From Undaria pinnatifida (lineage: Eukaryota > Sar > Phaeophyceae > Laminariales > Alariaceae): a stretch of 64,000 nucleotides of DNA. The notes below the pieces were generated by a model, which made no database searches, was not told the origin of the DNA, and saw nothing but the letters and a program-made list of their open reading frames with translations. This document shows positions 10,536 through 21,619 of this stretch, piece by piece. Position 1 is the first letter of the stretch. Each line of letters begins with the position of its first letter. The stretch covers positions 14,938,702 through 15,002,701 of the forward strand of contig JABAKD010000023.1 of NCBI GenBank assembly GCA_012845835.1. Direction: 5' to 3'. The position numbers and the translations under genes were made by a program.

Positions 10536-12246
10536 GGCAACAACCACAGGTCATGTCATGAAAAATTGTTTTTTGTCTGGGCTTTGTCTTTTTTCTAGAG
10601 TAATACAGCAGGTAGTGGATGTTTCCTGTTTGAAAATGAAAATACATACCTGGTGCGGAGTAATATGAAATGCTGCTAACTATACAACAGCAGTATGTGA
10701 CTGACGTAGCGATGACATGCTACTCTTTGCGGCTGAGGCGATCATTTTCTTTCGCATTATTTATTGTCAAGTCTTTGTTTTTCGCGTTTAAATCATCATA
10801 GCAAAGGACAGAGTAGCTTGGGCAGAGGGACGGGCAGGATAAATGCTTGTGCCTGCCCCCCAGCCCCTCTTGCCCCAACCACCGGCGAATGTGACTGCGT
10901 GTGGTATGGTAGCTCTGCTGATCAAAAGGTTACAAGGCACGGGATGCAGGACGCTTGACGGGTTGATAATAGATTATGTCCGCAGTAGCTAGCGCTTGCT
11001 TGCGACAGCCGTATTTTCTGTCTGTCGTATGTACAGCAGTTTGGTACTTTAGTTCATTTTTAATCAACCATTTTTCCTCACGCACCAAAGAGGGAAGGAA
11101 TTGAAAACGAACTCGCCATCTCCGAAACATAATATTTGATTTCGGTTGTGTGCCGTGTATTTTTCTAACAAAATTCCTGGTACGATATCGTACGTCATTC
11201 GGTTTTACAGATAAATTGGTGACGGCTGATGGCTGTAGGGGTATTGTTAGTACCATTAGTACTATATTTTAGGTACGCCCGGGAGATGATGATGGGTATT
11301 GTTAGTACCAGTAGTATTACATTTCGGGTACGCACGAAAGACGATGACAACATACGTGGTATTTTATTTGTCTTACACAATTAATGCAGGTTACTTCCAG
11401 AATATTAATAGCTGGTTGTCAACCTCACCAGCGATCTAGCATAGGGCGGTACACGAAATGAAGAAACCGGTAGTGAGGAAATATAGTGTTACTCACGTTT
11501 TATTATGCAATATGTGGTGGAATACGAGTATGTGGTGGAAATATCAAGATGTGTTTTTCTCGTTAGACTGAAGATTCCACCCTGATCTTGTCCCGGTTAT
11601 GCCTCGTACTATCTGTATCATGAATATGATATTTTAGTCTGACATGCTTTGCTTGACCATGATTGATGATAGGACTTTGATTATGTTCAAGCCTCCTTTG
11701 GTTTGATCGCCCCCTCAACTCCCCCCGCCCTTATCGTGCGCGTGTCCAGAGTGTTATGATAAGCGGTAGTCGCTGTATGCCGGACCACAAAAATATTGAG
11801 CAGGGGGAATGGGGTAGATTATAAGGTTCTTATAGTCCACAGTTAGGTGCTCAAACATTTTATGTATGTAATATACGAACATTTTGAGTACAGACGAAGA
11901 TAGTCAACATTCCTGCGTTTGTTATGGAGTTCGTACCTGATACCGTATCTTTTATACCAGGTACGCGTTTTAATCAAGGTTGCCAAACAGTTTAAAGGAT
12001 CGTTATTTATTCATCGCGGTAGCTCATCAAGTAGCGGCATGGACTAACACTCTTGCAGCACTGTGATACTACGTGTCGCTCTTCCGGGAAGGAACATGCG
12101 GAATAACTTTACCCTTGATATAACAACCTCGTCACGTGTAGCGAGGCGTTTGCGCTCTGATGTATCGGTACTCTGAAACAGAAATGAACTCGCGGTTGAG
12201 TTCGTGCTATACCGGCATCAAACAGTTGTCGAGTCGACTCTGAAAT
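10536..12246. other. Non-coding interior of the Copia element
   Basis: No Copia protease, integrase or reverse-transcriptase motif is visible on either strand. The stretch includes a two-copy repeat of about 60 bp near 11230-11350 (GTATTGTTAGTACCA, then TACGC and a GATGATGA-like block). The coding region expected here seems to have been deleted and replaced. Confidence 0.6.
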
Positions 12247-12717
12247 ATGGTGACTTATTGCGGGATTTGTTATGTTTTTGCGGGGTTTGCGGTTAATGGT
12301 GATACATGCGTTAGTTCGGGTAGGACAAACCCGCTCGAGGAAGGTCTCAAACAGACTGGCCTTTTTCGCGAGCTGATCGGATGCTTGAGAGCTGTAGCCA
12401 GGTACACCAAGTCGCCCAGGGAGATAAACTGGAAGACGGCGGTTGGTATTTTAGATTATGTATTTTTCATGAGTGATTTTGGCATTACTTTTCAGAGAGG
12501 CAGTGGACTGGAGCTGGTTGCGTATGCGGATGCAGACTACGCCAGCAAGGCCACTGATAGGAGGTCGGTTTACGGTGGGGCTGCCATGTGCGCAGGGGCA
12601 TGCGTGTGCTGGTTTTCTAGAACTCAAAAGTGCTTGACATTTTCGATCACAGAAGCCGAATACGTAGCACTGGCAGACACCATAAGTTTGAGATTTTCGG
12701 GGATTTGGGGGCGATGA
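12247..12717 (+). pseudogene. Copia RT C-terminus / RNase H fragment
   Basis: A 156-residue frame carries typical Ty1/Copia tail motifs: RELIGCL, RAVARYTKSPREI, a GIL.YVF block, then YADADYAS with the RNase H Asp, DRRS, WFSRTQKC and ITEAEYVALAD with the catalytic Glu. RELIGCL runs directly into RAVARY; the family normally has about 15 residues here with a TRPDI-type motif, so a short in-frame deletion is likely. The end (LRFSGIWGR) drifts from the family. The reverse-transcriptase palm with YVDD is absent. Confidence 0.8.
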
Positions 12718-12955
12718 CGATTTTTGGTAACTACCCGGGGTCATCCCTGCGTAATCAGTCTATGGTTTTCTCAACTAGCCCCGTAATGAGACCCAGCTGA
12801 GCCAAATCGTCCAGTTTATATTGTTTTTGGGGTTCGGGGACGGCAACGGTTTTTGGCGAACTACCGGGGGTCATCCCTGCGTAATCAGTCTATGGGTTCC
12901 TCAACTAGCCCCGTAATGATACCCAGCTGAGCCAAACCGTTTAGTTTTCATCCTG
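12690..12955 (+). repeat. Two-copy tandem repeat (~125 bp) inside the Copia element
   Basis: Both copies contain TTTTTGG, AACTACC, GGGGTCATCCCTGCGTAATC, a TCAACTAGCCCCGTAATGA block and CCCAGCTGAGCCAAA, with a few substitutions between them. Confidence 0.8.
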
Positions 12956-13741
12956 CAAGGAGGGGTCACGCCCACCTGTTAACGTATGTGTGGGGAAGGA
13001 TTCGCTTGACCACTTGAGAGGATTATGGCTCGTTAAGTAGGAAAAAGGCCTCAAACTCGACGAGTTCGATACGTCTGAACCCGAGGGCGACTATCTTTTT
13101 CGCGAGCTGATTTGAATTGTTTCTTGACGGATTATTCTACATATACTAGCTGGATTTTCGTACTTTCAAAGAATGCATGGTAGTTAGGGAGGTAAGAAAC
13201 TATTTCTTTGTTTTTGAAACATTACTGTTTTCACGATTGCGTTGTCTAGTATGGCATTATCTTTCTCGGGATTTGAGCGTTTGGAATTTGAATAGATTTT
13301 TAGTATGTACCCAGCCGGGAGGCGTTTGTCTCATTCGAAAGTGAGTTTTGAGACTGCTGTCCAATCACACTTGTTGGCACCCCTGTTCTATGGAGCTGAC
13401 AACCGTTTTATAAGGCAAGGCTGAATTCTGATTATAAGGCCGATGTTTGAGTTTTCGGATTTGATTTTTCGGTCTATGAATTTCGGATTTGAGTTTTTGT
13501 ATTTGGGCTTAGGATTTTACGACTTAAATCTTAGGTTCGTGAAGATTGATGTTGAATACTGTCCCTGAATTGTATCTCTAGATTTATGGAGTGCTTTTTA
13601 AGGACTATGGTGTTGCAATATTTCTTTCTTGTCACGGAGGTACTGGGAGGATATTGATTGACCGTAATTTTCATTGAATCGTTTTACCCTGATGATATGA
13701 CAATGTAGCATCATACCGTATCATTTACGAAGCAGGGAGGC
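12956..13741. other. Non-coding 3' interior of the Copia element
   Basis: The AT-rich sequence has no domain. It ends in the purine-rich AAGCAGGGAGG just before the right LTR, which is a plausible polypurine tract. Confidence 0.6.
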
Positions 13742-14027
13742 TGTTGATTGTATGCTTGGATATGATGCGGATATGATGACGGTTGAGTATTGTAGGGGTT
13801 TCCAGTGATAAGTTGGCTACATGATGGCGGGATATCGGGATGGTGGAAATACTCCGCCTATTTATCCGCCTTTCTTCCTGGCGAGCGCACTCCACGCTGC
13901 GCCTTGGCTAGGAGCAACTTAATTTATATATGTTCGTCTTATACTTGTCTTCATACCGGTGACTTCACTACCCCACTATTGTCAGCTCAACGGGTAAGCC
14001 CTCTACGCTTGTAGGGATCAACAAACA
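13742..14027 (+). repeat. Right LTR of Copia element
   Basis: It matches the left LTR, from TGTTGATTGT to ACAAACA, and is followed by the target-site copy CGTGT (14028-14032). Confidence 0.9.
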
Positions 14028-15600
14028 CGTGTTTTCAAAATGAAACTCAGATCTCTTTTGGCAGACCATGAAAACAACCTCTTCGGCAAGATGCAATACA
14101 TGCTTTATGTTATTGAGTACCAAGGTCGAGGTTGCGTCCATGCCCACATCATCATAAAATTCGAAGGATCAAGCCCCGAGCAGTTAAAAGAAGTTGACAA
14201 ATGGATATGGACAAACCTTCCAGATCCTTAAATTGCAAAAAAACGGTGAACTTCGAAGTCCTCCAGTATATGGTTCATAAGAAGTGTGGTACATTCAACC
14301 CTTCAGCACCTTGCATGAAAACAGATTCCAAAACCAAAAGAAAATATTGTAAGATGCACTATCCCCAACCGTTTCGCAGCAGCCTCGCTCTCAACGAAAA
14401 ATCTGGCCGAGCGGAATACCGCCGACTAGACAACGAAGACAACCCCACAATAAAATGCAAGAGCGGTGAAAACAAGACCGTGGAAACGACCATAGACAAA
14501 AGATCTATAGTGCCGTACAACCCGTACTTGATATGAAGTACGATTGTCATATTTGCGTCGACATGGAAACGGGACGAGCTGTCATTGCGTACCTATACAA
14601 GTATGCGTATAAGCCGGCCGACTCTACTCGAGCAAAAACAGCGTACAACGGCAACGAAATAGAAGCGTACGCTATATTTCAAGCTCCGAGGCAATGTGGC
14701 ATATTTTTGGATTAAGGTCTCAAGAGCGCGTACCCACCGTCGTTTTACTAGTTGTTCACCTTCAAGGAGAGCAACCAGTTGTGCTCGACGAAGCAGACTC
14801 TACCGAGATCCAACGATCCGTAGCCGCCGCCTCCGTATCAAACTTAATGAAGTACTTCGGACGCCCTCGCTACCCACGATTTCACGAGTTAACGTACCTA
14901 CAATACTTCGAGCAATACATTGTTCAACCAAAACAACGAACATCAAAGCGAGCTAGTGCGAGCAGTGACGACTCCACCGACGACGAAAACTCAGACGACA
15001 ACGGCACGTCCACGACGCAATGGCGCGATCGCTACCTCAACTTTGTCTATCCCCGGACAAACACAGTGGTAGCTCGCCTTCAGTACATGAGCCCTGACCA
15101 AGGTGATATATGGTTCCTACGCCTGCTGCTCTTACTTCATGAACCCGCGACCAGCTGGACGCGTATCCGGAAAGTCAATGGCCTCCTCCAAGAAACATTT
15201 GAACATGCAGCAAGAGCTGTGGGTCTCGTTCATGGCATTGAAGAATACACCATATGCCTGCAGGAAGCCATTGGGTTTTCAACCGCCAAAGAATCGCGCC
15301 AGCTGTTCACAACGCTTATTTTGCATGGTGCACCTGCAACAGCCCTGTGGGAGATTTTCCAAGACGATCTTGCCGCAGACTTCGCCTCAAATCTCGCACA
15401 GGCCACTGCCGTTAACGCTGCCCTAAAACCCATAGATCTCATGCTTCACAAACATGGCAGAACGACAGATAAATACGGGTTGCCCAAAAAGTTCACCACG
15501 ATAATACAGAGTTCGGCCGCTTGCTCGGAGCTTTCGACCAACAACAAATGCAAGAGTTGTCCAATCAACTTATCCCCCAACTTACCCAAGAATAGACAAC
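14028..15600 (+). pseudogene. Helitron Rep (HUH and Y2 region), frameshifted
   Basis: It continues the N-terminal block. From 14028 the frame reads VFKMKLRSLL, FGKMQYMLYVIEYQGRG, then CVHAHIII, the HUH metal-binding motif. The frame breaks at 14229 and resumes in another register with QYMVHKKCG and CKMHYPQPF. It breaks again near 14536 (VPYNPYLI versus KYDCHI) and gives YLYKYAYK, the Y2-type active-site region. A further shift near 14700 leads to MWHIFGLRSQERVPTVVLL-like sequence and a linker with an acidic Ser/Asp stretch. At least three indels inactivate it. The retained HUH and tyrosines suggest the decay is moderate. Confidence 0.8.
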
Positions 15601-15601
15601 A

Positions 15602-16769
15602 GTGTTTGATGCCATCACATCCAGCGTCATACAAGAGACAGGTGGTGTATACATGATCGATGCTCCCGCCGGCACCGGAAAAACATTCACTGAAATGACT
15701 ATCGCTGCATCTCTTAGAGCCCGTGGAACACTCGTCTTGTGCACCGCATCTACTGGCATAGCGGCATTGACCCTTCCTGGTGGTCTCACAGCGCATTCAA
15801 CTTTTACACTTCCCGTCGGTCCAACCGCAGTTAGTGGTAGCACGTGCAATATCCAAGCAGAGTCTCAAAGAGCTGACGTGTTAAAACGAGCCGGACTATT
15901 AATATAGGACGGATGCCCAATGTCAAGCAAACACGCTCCAGAAGCTTTAGATTTAACGTTCAGAGATCTCATGGACAACGACCATCCTTTCGGTGGCAAA
16001 ACGGTTGTTTTCTCAGGAGATTGGCGCCAATGTGGACCAATCGTAAAGTTTGGTACTGCTGCAGACGTTGTCGATGACGCTTTTTTGTCCTCGCATCTCT
16101 GGAAACATGTACAACGTTTCCGTGTCACAAAGTCAATGAGAGATCGGGGAGACATTCCCTACGCGCAGACTGTTCTAGCCGTTGGCGAAGGCGACATTGA
16201 ACCTATAACCCTTGCCGATGGGTCTACAGTAATACCTCTCATGCACACAACGAAAAACCCTGACGGCTCCAAACATACGTGCCAGATCAAGGGTACTACT
16301 AACTTCGAAGACCTCATCCAAGCCGTTTATCCTGATCTTTTGCAAGTAAACCACAAAAATTTTGATGATCGTGGCATATTAGCACCCACCAATGACAGCA
16401 TAGACGAAATCAACGGATTCGTTCTAAACATGTTGCCAGGAGAAGCACAGCACGAGAAGAGTTCAGACCGACTCGTGACCGATGACACAGAAAACATGCC
16501 GGAGGTCGTGTCCGTAGAATACCTAAACACGGTTACTGCACCAGGCACACCTCCACATGATTTGCAACTTAAAATCGGAGCTTTGGTAATGTTCATCAGG
16601 AATATTAATTTTGACAGTGGCCTAGTTAACGTAAAAAAGGAGTCGTACGAGGTCTCTCTGCTACCGTCGTTGATGTGGAAGTTATCGCAGAAGGGTTTCC
16701 AATCGTAAAAATACCCAGAATTTGCTTCGAACTTCAGATTGGCGCCAAAGGTATTACATTCCATCGTCA
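15602..16769 (+). pseudogene. Helitron Pif1-type helicase, N-terminal two thirds
   Basis: It starts at an ATG-led frame (15602) with Walker A DAPAGTGKTF, then STGIAALTLPGG and HSTF. A TAG at 15905-15907 stands where the family has Trp (I-W-D/E-C-P-M); the same frame then continues DGCPMSSKHAPEALD, FGGKTVVFSGDWRQ (motif III region) and MRDRGD. Later motifs include GILAPTND and LVMFIRNIN. A frameshift in the AAAAAAGG run near 16635 ends the frame at 16708; the shifted frame reads ICFELQIGAKGITFHR up to the LTR insertion at 16770. A DNA-unwinding helicase is established for the family; here it is dead. Confidence 0.85.
16766..16769 (+). other. 4-bp target site duplication (left), GTCA
   Basis: GTCA precedes TGTAGACACG and is repeated at 19916-19919 after the second LTR. 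With one copy retained the helicase reads F-H-R-H-Q-F-P-L-R. Confidence 0.85.
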
Positions 16770-17106
16770 TGTAGACACGCCTAAGCTAGGCAAGGTCTAC
16801 TGACCAGAAAGTGTCCCCCCTTGGCCTGAGGGGGGCTGGTCAGCACCATTCAGGTGATAGGAAGGAGAGATAAGTTGTTGTATTAGCTCCGAACACAAGA
16901 AAGCAAGCGATCTTAACTTCATCCCCGAATCCCTATACCAGAATCCAGAAGAGGATAAATAGAAACCCCTACTACAGTAGTTGTCTTCAGATCTAGATGA
17001 CGGCCACACACCAGATCAGATCCTCAACAGTCAATCACCAACAAGAAGGTCAACTGTCGTGTCTTACCAACAACACTACACACTCTCTGGTGCTCCACTG
17101 TCCACA
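16770..17106 (+). repeat. Left LTR of the LARD-like element
   Basis: It starts TGTAGACACGCC and ends CACTGTCCACA. An early inverted repeat CCCCCCTTGGCCTGAGGGGG could form a hairpin in the transcript. Confidence 0.9.
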
Positions 17107-19581
17107 ATGCCCCCAAAAGCGCGTTCCTACTCAAAGTAGTTCATGAACAAGCTTTGATCAAAAGTGAGCACCAGCTACACAAAAACATCAGAGAAAACAT
17201 ACATGTCGTTTTTGAATGATAAACGACCACATACATCTAGATACCCTTACCCAATGATTACGAGTCATGAAACATTGCAATGCTTCACAAAAACATGCAC
17301 ACACGATCACCAGGCACAAATCATGCATTAAAACATAGCAATATCACCAATAAACACTACCAGGTACATTAATTGGTATATATTTTCACACGCAAACTTC
17401 ACAAAACATACTTGTAAAAGTAGCAAGCCAAACGGAAACCCAAATAAACATCCACCGACCAAAAGATAAACATCGTATAAACCCTTTTACGACTAGATGA
17501 ATATTAATAGTATCATCCGCTTTCATCCACAATTATACCACAACTCATGCAATCAGCAAAATAACACCGTAAGAACATTCCAGGACGATTTTCGCTCAAA
17601 GTCATGCGGAAACCGCAGAAAATTACAGCGTAATACCACATTGATGCTTCAGGTTTGTCCATATACGCATTCAACCTCATCACACGAACATGCATTCCGC
17701 ATTCAGCAAGCAAGCCTCGCTTGTTTGGAGACAAAAAACAGCAGCGATACATGAGCACACTCATGGTACTGCGATAGAACGAGACATTCGTCTCATGCGC
17801 CCGAAAACAGATGGCACAAATGACCCTACCAAAGTGACCAATACAAGAAAATACGGAAGACACAAATGTCTACTACTCGTACACACAACAAGCACATGTG
17901 TACCACTACTGTATAGCAAACTTGAACATCGGGTTCTGTTGCTAAACGGTTGGCCCCTAAGCAGTTTCCTTCAACTGGAAAGGTTCCTTAATTTTTCACT
18001 AAGAATGCATCGGAATACACATAGCGATAGACTCTCATACTGCTCCTGTCTGTTCATCAGAAACAACACAAGTCTGCCTGAGAAACACGCTACTCCGTCA
18101 AACGCAATCAACGGTTCGTTTCGTTTCCTACACGGTGCAGAAAACACTCCGTGCATACTTCACTCTGCACTCAATGAGTGTGGAAAAACGCTCAATACAA
18201 TGCGCGCACGGCAATATAGGTTTTGCATCCGTTTTGCGGACGCGCCACGAAAATCCCACGCGCTCGCTTCAAACCTGTGAAAACGATATGCTAGTGCACA
18301 TGTGTGTATAGACTAAATCTTCGAACGCAAATTACGGTTTCATACGATTTGGAACACGAGCTCCTTCAGGCTGACTCGTCCATATGCAGCGGGGAAAGCA
18401 AGTACCAGGTTCTTTGCGGCAATACGTGGACATAATTGTTCTCGTGCAGAGGCCATCGGCATGCACCACGCATTCAATAACCCCCCTTTCCAATAAACCT
18501 TCAGCAGCTACGACGAGACTCTCGCTCTGTACAGAGGCATGCAGCATGTACTCGCAGCATAATGCATTAATTTTCGCGACAAGATTATTCTGCTACACAC
18601 AAGCACTCAAAAAAGATTGACACCAGTCGCAAAGCACGCGTTGTATTATGCCACACACTGCTGTAGGCAATCAACACAACACAGACCTAGACGGGGTATG
18701 ATTTTAACAAGCAAAGCACGAAGCACACTTGCCCCTATTAATAGCTCAAATACACGACGCGACAAAGCACGCGACAACTACAGATAGTCTACAGCAGTAT
18801 CTTCAAAAACAAATCAAACTCACACCTTTAAATCAAGACGTGCGCGGGCTTCATGTTGGAGGCCAAGTCAGCACATAGCCTTCGCAAAACAAGAGCCAAG
18901 CTCTCAGCGCCTGGAAGCATTGGAGTTATCAAACACCACCTTTCAGCGGCACTCCAGCTCCTCCTATTCTGAAATACAAAGCGCAACCGCCTTCTCGAAC
19001 GGCTGTATGCACGTGTGATTTCCTCACTCCTCACTCCGCCTCCCGAAGTGGATATCCTCGCGACGATCTAGAAACCCAAACACTTCGCATGTGATGCCGC
19101 GCCTTCTCCTTCGGGACGCGCGACGCGACAGCCCTCAGTCGGCACCGCTGAGTCACCGCATTTCGGTGTGTTCATCTCGCCAGCATGCCCCCCGAAAGCC
19201 TTGAGCCCTCGTGATCGGCGGGTGTGTCTTTGCTGCTCGAGTTGAACCTTCAGCGGATCAAATCGTTCCTATACTACGAGATTTCACAGAACCAAGTCAA
19301 TCAACCCGATTCGAACCTCGCCCTCACCAGATGTGGAGCCTGCTGCTGCAGCCCCTCCACGCTGGGTGCGATGCTTGGACATCGCCTCTAGCGGCCCCTC
19401 GTACGACCACAGCAGACCTCGTTCGGAGTCCTGAGGCAGCATATGGACACCGCCCTCATCGGGTCAGAGGGTTTCCTGCCGAAACGCGGCCCAATCCACA
19501 CCTCCTGCTTGCCGCTGTCGCAATCGTACCAGAAAAAATCCCTGACTAACGTCGGTGTGTTCAACCTGAATTATCGATAAT
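17107..19581. other. Interior of the LARD-like element, no domain recognised
   Basis: The longest plus-strand frame, 17690-18280 (196 codons), has no recognisable motif. I see no clear polypurine tract before the right LTR, and no primer-binding site that I can match to a tRNA. The 19200-19550 part is more GC-rich than the rest and may be captured sequence. Confidence 0.6.
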
Positions 19582-19915
19582 TGTAGACACGCCTAAGCTA
19601 GGCAAGGTCTACTGACCAGAAAATGTCCCCCCTTGGCCTGAGGGGGGCTGGTCAGCACCATTCAGGTGCTAGGAAGGAGAGATAAGTTGTTGTATTAGCT
19701 CCGAACACAAGAAAGCAAGCGATCTTGACTTCATCCCCGAATCCCTATATCAGAATCCAGAAGAGGATAAATAGAAACCCCTACTACAGTAGTTGTCTTC
19801 AGATCTAGATGACGGCCACACACCAGATCAGATCCTCAACAGTCAATCACCAACAAGGTCAACTGTCGTGTCTTACCAACAACACTACACACTCTCTGGT
19901 GCTCCACTGTCCACA
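19582..19915 (+). repeat. Right LTR of the LARD-like element
   Basis: It is near-identical to 16770-17106 and is followed by GTCA (19916-19919). Confidence 0.9.
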
Positions 19916-19919
19916 GTCA

Positions 19920-20172
19920 TCAATTCCCCCTCCGTTTATGCTACGCCATGACAATAAACAAATCGCCAGGACAAACACTTAAGAAAGTCGGCCTCGATCT
20001 CAGAGATGATGTCTTCACACATGGACAATTGTACGTCGCTCTTAGCCGCACCACCTCGCGAGACAACATCCTCTGTCTCGTCAAAGAACACAGGACAACG
20101 TCCCCTACGTTGCCAACGTCGTCTTTCGAGAGTTCATTTTGGCTGCAAGTGGAAGAGAACTCTTGCATTTGA
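19920..20172 (+). pseudogene. Helitron helicase C-terminal motifs
   Basis: This is a direct continuation of the helicase after the LARD-like insertion: [25 protein letters not shown], then [12 protein letters not shown], the classic Pif1/Helitron motif V-VI region. Near 20095 the frame shifts; the alternative register gives [12 protein letters not shown], which leads into the OTU-like domain. The nominal frame ends at 20172. Confidence 0.85.
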
Positions 20173-20765
20173 ATGTTAATCCTTCCGCGCGTAATAATAA
20201 TGCAAAAATAAATGAAAACGACAGCGAGAGCAGCAGCGACAACGACAGCGAAAAAGACAGCGGAATAAGCAGCGATGACGACAACAGCAACAACAACACA
20301 GACAACAACACCGACAACAACAACTGGTTCGTTGTTAATGAGGTAGGAGATGGTGCCTGGTTGCTTCGTTGCATTGCTTGCAAAGTGCATGGAGACCCTG
20401 ACAAACACTTCGTTACCCAACAGCAAATACTGCAACACATCCGTGATCACCTGCATGATCCAATACCCTTATTCGGTATGTCATTCGATGATATTTCAGG
20501 CGGAATTCAAAGCGAATCTGTCGCTGCCCGTGGACAGCCCGACACACTCTGTGATTCAGTGGGTCACTATCTCAACCCCATGTCCAACGCATATGCTTAC
20601 GGCACACATGTTGAAATTATCGCCGCCAACCATTTGTTCAACATCGACATCAACGTAACAAATGCAGGTACATCCTATCCAAGCTCGCCCCCCAAACCAA
20701 ATCCGTGCAATGTCCTGTACGATCCCGTCGCGCAGCACTACAGCACACTCCAGCACTGCGGTTGA
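20100..20765 (+). pseudogene. OTU-like domain at the Helitron C-terminus, catalytic Cys replaced
   Basis: After [16 protein letters not shown] comes an acidic, Asn/Ser/Asp-rich linker, then GDGAWLLRCIACKVHGD, ILQHIRDHL, YLNPMSNAYAYGTHVEIIAANHLFNIDINV and VLYDPVAQHYSTL. The order matches an OTU cysteine protease: GDGxCLFR, an alpha-helical R.....YI block, a WGxxxE(I/L).A.A..... block, and a terminal HY with the catalytic His. The nucleophile position (the C of DGxC) is Trp here, so the domain should not hydrolyse ubiquitin-type bonds. OTU domains in Helitron-type elements are reported. Assignment rests on motif order; overall similarity is modest. Confidence 0.65.
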
Positions 20766-20836
20766 ATGCAAAATTCGTGCAATATCGTGTACGATCCCGT
20801 GGCGCAGGATTACAGTACGGTTGAATGCCAATCTTA
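20697..20836 (+). repeat. Tandem duplication of the last ~65 bp of the OTU ORF
   Basis: TCGTGTACGATCCCGTGGCG repeats the upstream TGTACGATCCCGTCGCG block, so the tail after the stop codon re-encodes a CN-VYDPVAQ-YST-like stretch with HY changed to DY. Confidence 0.75.
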
Positions 20837-21288
20837 AATGACTCCGAACAACTGTTGTTGTACTACTGTACCAAATATCATCTTACGCAGGCAGTGTTGT
20901 TAATGAACTTGCGCCACTCCCATGCCCACATCCCGCAGGGGAACCTTGTAGTATATTGCAAGTACCAACAAGCAGCTTGAAAATTTGAACTGCCCCGAAA
21001 TTCGTCGAACTCACACCTGACGTCCTGAAAATATTTGTACAAAATGTTAGAGTGACAGCGTATCAATTTGGAACCGTGGGTTCGTGTCTCACAGAGATTT
21101 TTTGGGGAGTAGCCGACTTTTATTCTCGAATGCTGTATTAATATTAACATATTAACATATAGATAACTAGTAATACTCTGAATTCGGACTCCTCCCGATA
21201 TTAAAGCGGGGGGTAGAAAAACCCAGAAAGACAAACTAAACCACCTGCCATACATATGATAGAGCAGTAGAGTGGAAACTACAGTAAT
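20837..21288. repeat. Repeat-derived sequence related to 31428-31525
   Basis: About 20945-21045 shares CCTTGTA, TTGCAAGTACCAACAA, GCAGCTTG, CGTCGAACTCAC and GACGTCCT with the right end of the TIR element at 30910-31515. The rest is unassigned and has no plausible gene. Confidence 0.6.
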
Positions 21289-21570
<282 letters not shown>

Positions 21571-21582
21571 GTACACAAAGGG

Positions 21583-21618
21583 CTTCGCCGGCGGCCTGGA
21601 CGGCCGCCGGTCGCAGGA
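21583..21618 (-). other. GC-rich hairpin with CCCTTTGT-type motif, reverse orientation
   Basis: GCCGGCGGCC and GGCCGCCGGT form a stem. The reverse complement matches the 1029-1067 hairpin closely, including GGCGAAGCCCTTTGT, so this is the same family in the other orientation. Confidence 0.6.
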
Positions 21619-21619
21619 T

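Larger units (their letters stand above)
9261..14027 (+). mobile_element. Internally deleted Copia LTR retrotransposon
   Basis: It has direct LTRs of 286 bp that look identical (9261-9546 and 13742-14027), TG...CA ends, a 5-bp target duplication CGTGT, and a purine-rich tract (GAAGCAGGGAGG) just before the right LTR. The 4.2-kb interior keeps a Gln-rich gag-position ORF and a Copia-type RNase H fragment. It lacks recognisable protease, integrase and most of the reverse transcriptase. Identical LTRs beside a gutted interior imply recent mobilisation by another element's enzymes. Confidence 0.85.
16770..19915 (+). mobile_element. Non-autonomous LTR retroelement with no recognisable coding (LARD-like)
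   Basis: The LTRs, 337 bp (16770-17106) and 334 bp (19582-19915), have TG...CA ends and differ by only a few substitutions and a 3-base indel. The target duplication is the 4-bp GTCA. The 2475-bp interior has short frames but no gag, protease, reverse transcriptase or integrase motif. It sits inside the Helitron helicase, so it is younger than that gene. It is large for a TRIM and is best described as LARD-like, mobilised in trans. Confidence 0.85.
7951..20836 (+). mobile_element. Decayed Helitron with OTU-like domain, carrying two nested LTR elements
   Basis: Plus-strand coding blocks in order: Helitron N-terminal region (7951-9260), HUH/Y2 Rep region (14028-15600), Pif1-type helicase (15602-16769 and 19920-20100) and an OTU-like domain (about 20100-20765). 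LTR elements at 9261-14027 and 16770-19915 separate the blocks, and excising each with one target-site copy rejoins the protein in frame. A nonsense codon and several frameshifts show the element is inactive. I could not identify a canonical TC start or CTRR end, so the limits given are those of the coding region and a short terminal duplication. Confidence 0.85.

Noticed and set aside
19211-19549. GC-rich plus-strand frame in the LARD-like element, and a GGTTCGAATC box on the minus strand at about 19310
   Set aside because: The frame has no recognised domain. The B-box-like motif lacks a pairing T-stem and a correctly spaced A box, so it is not a tRNA.
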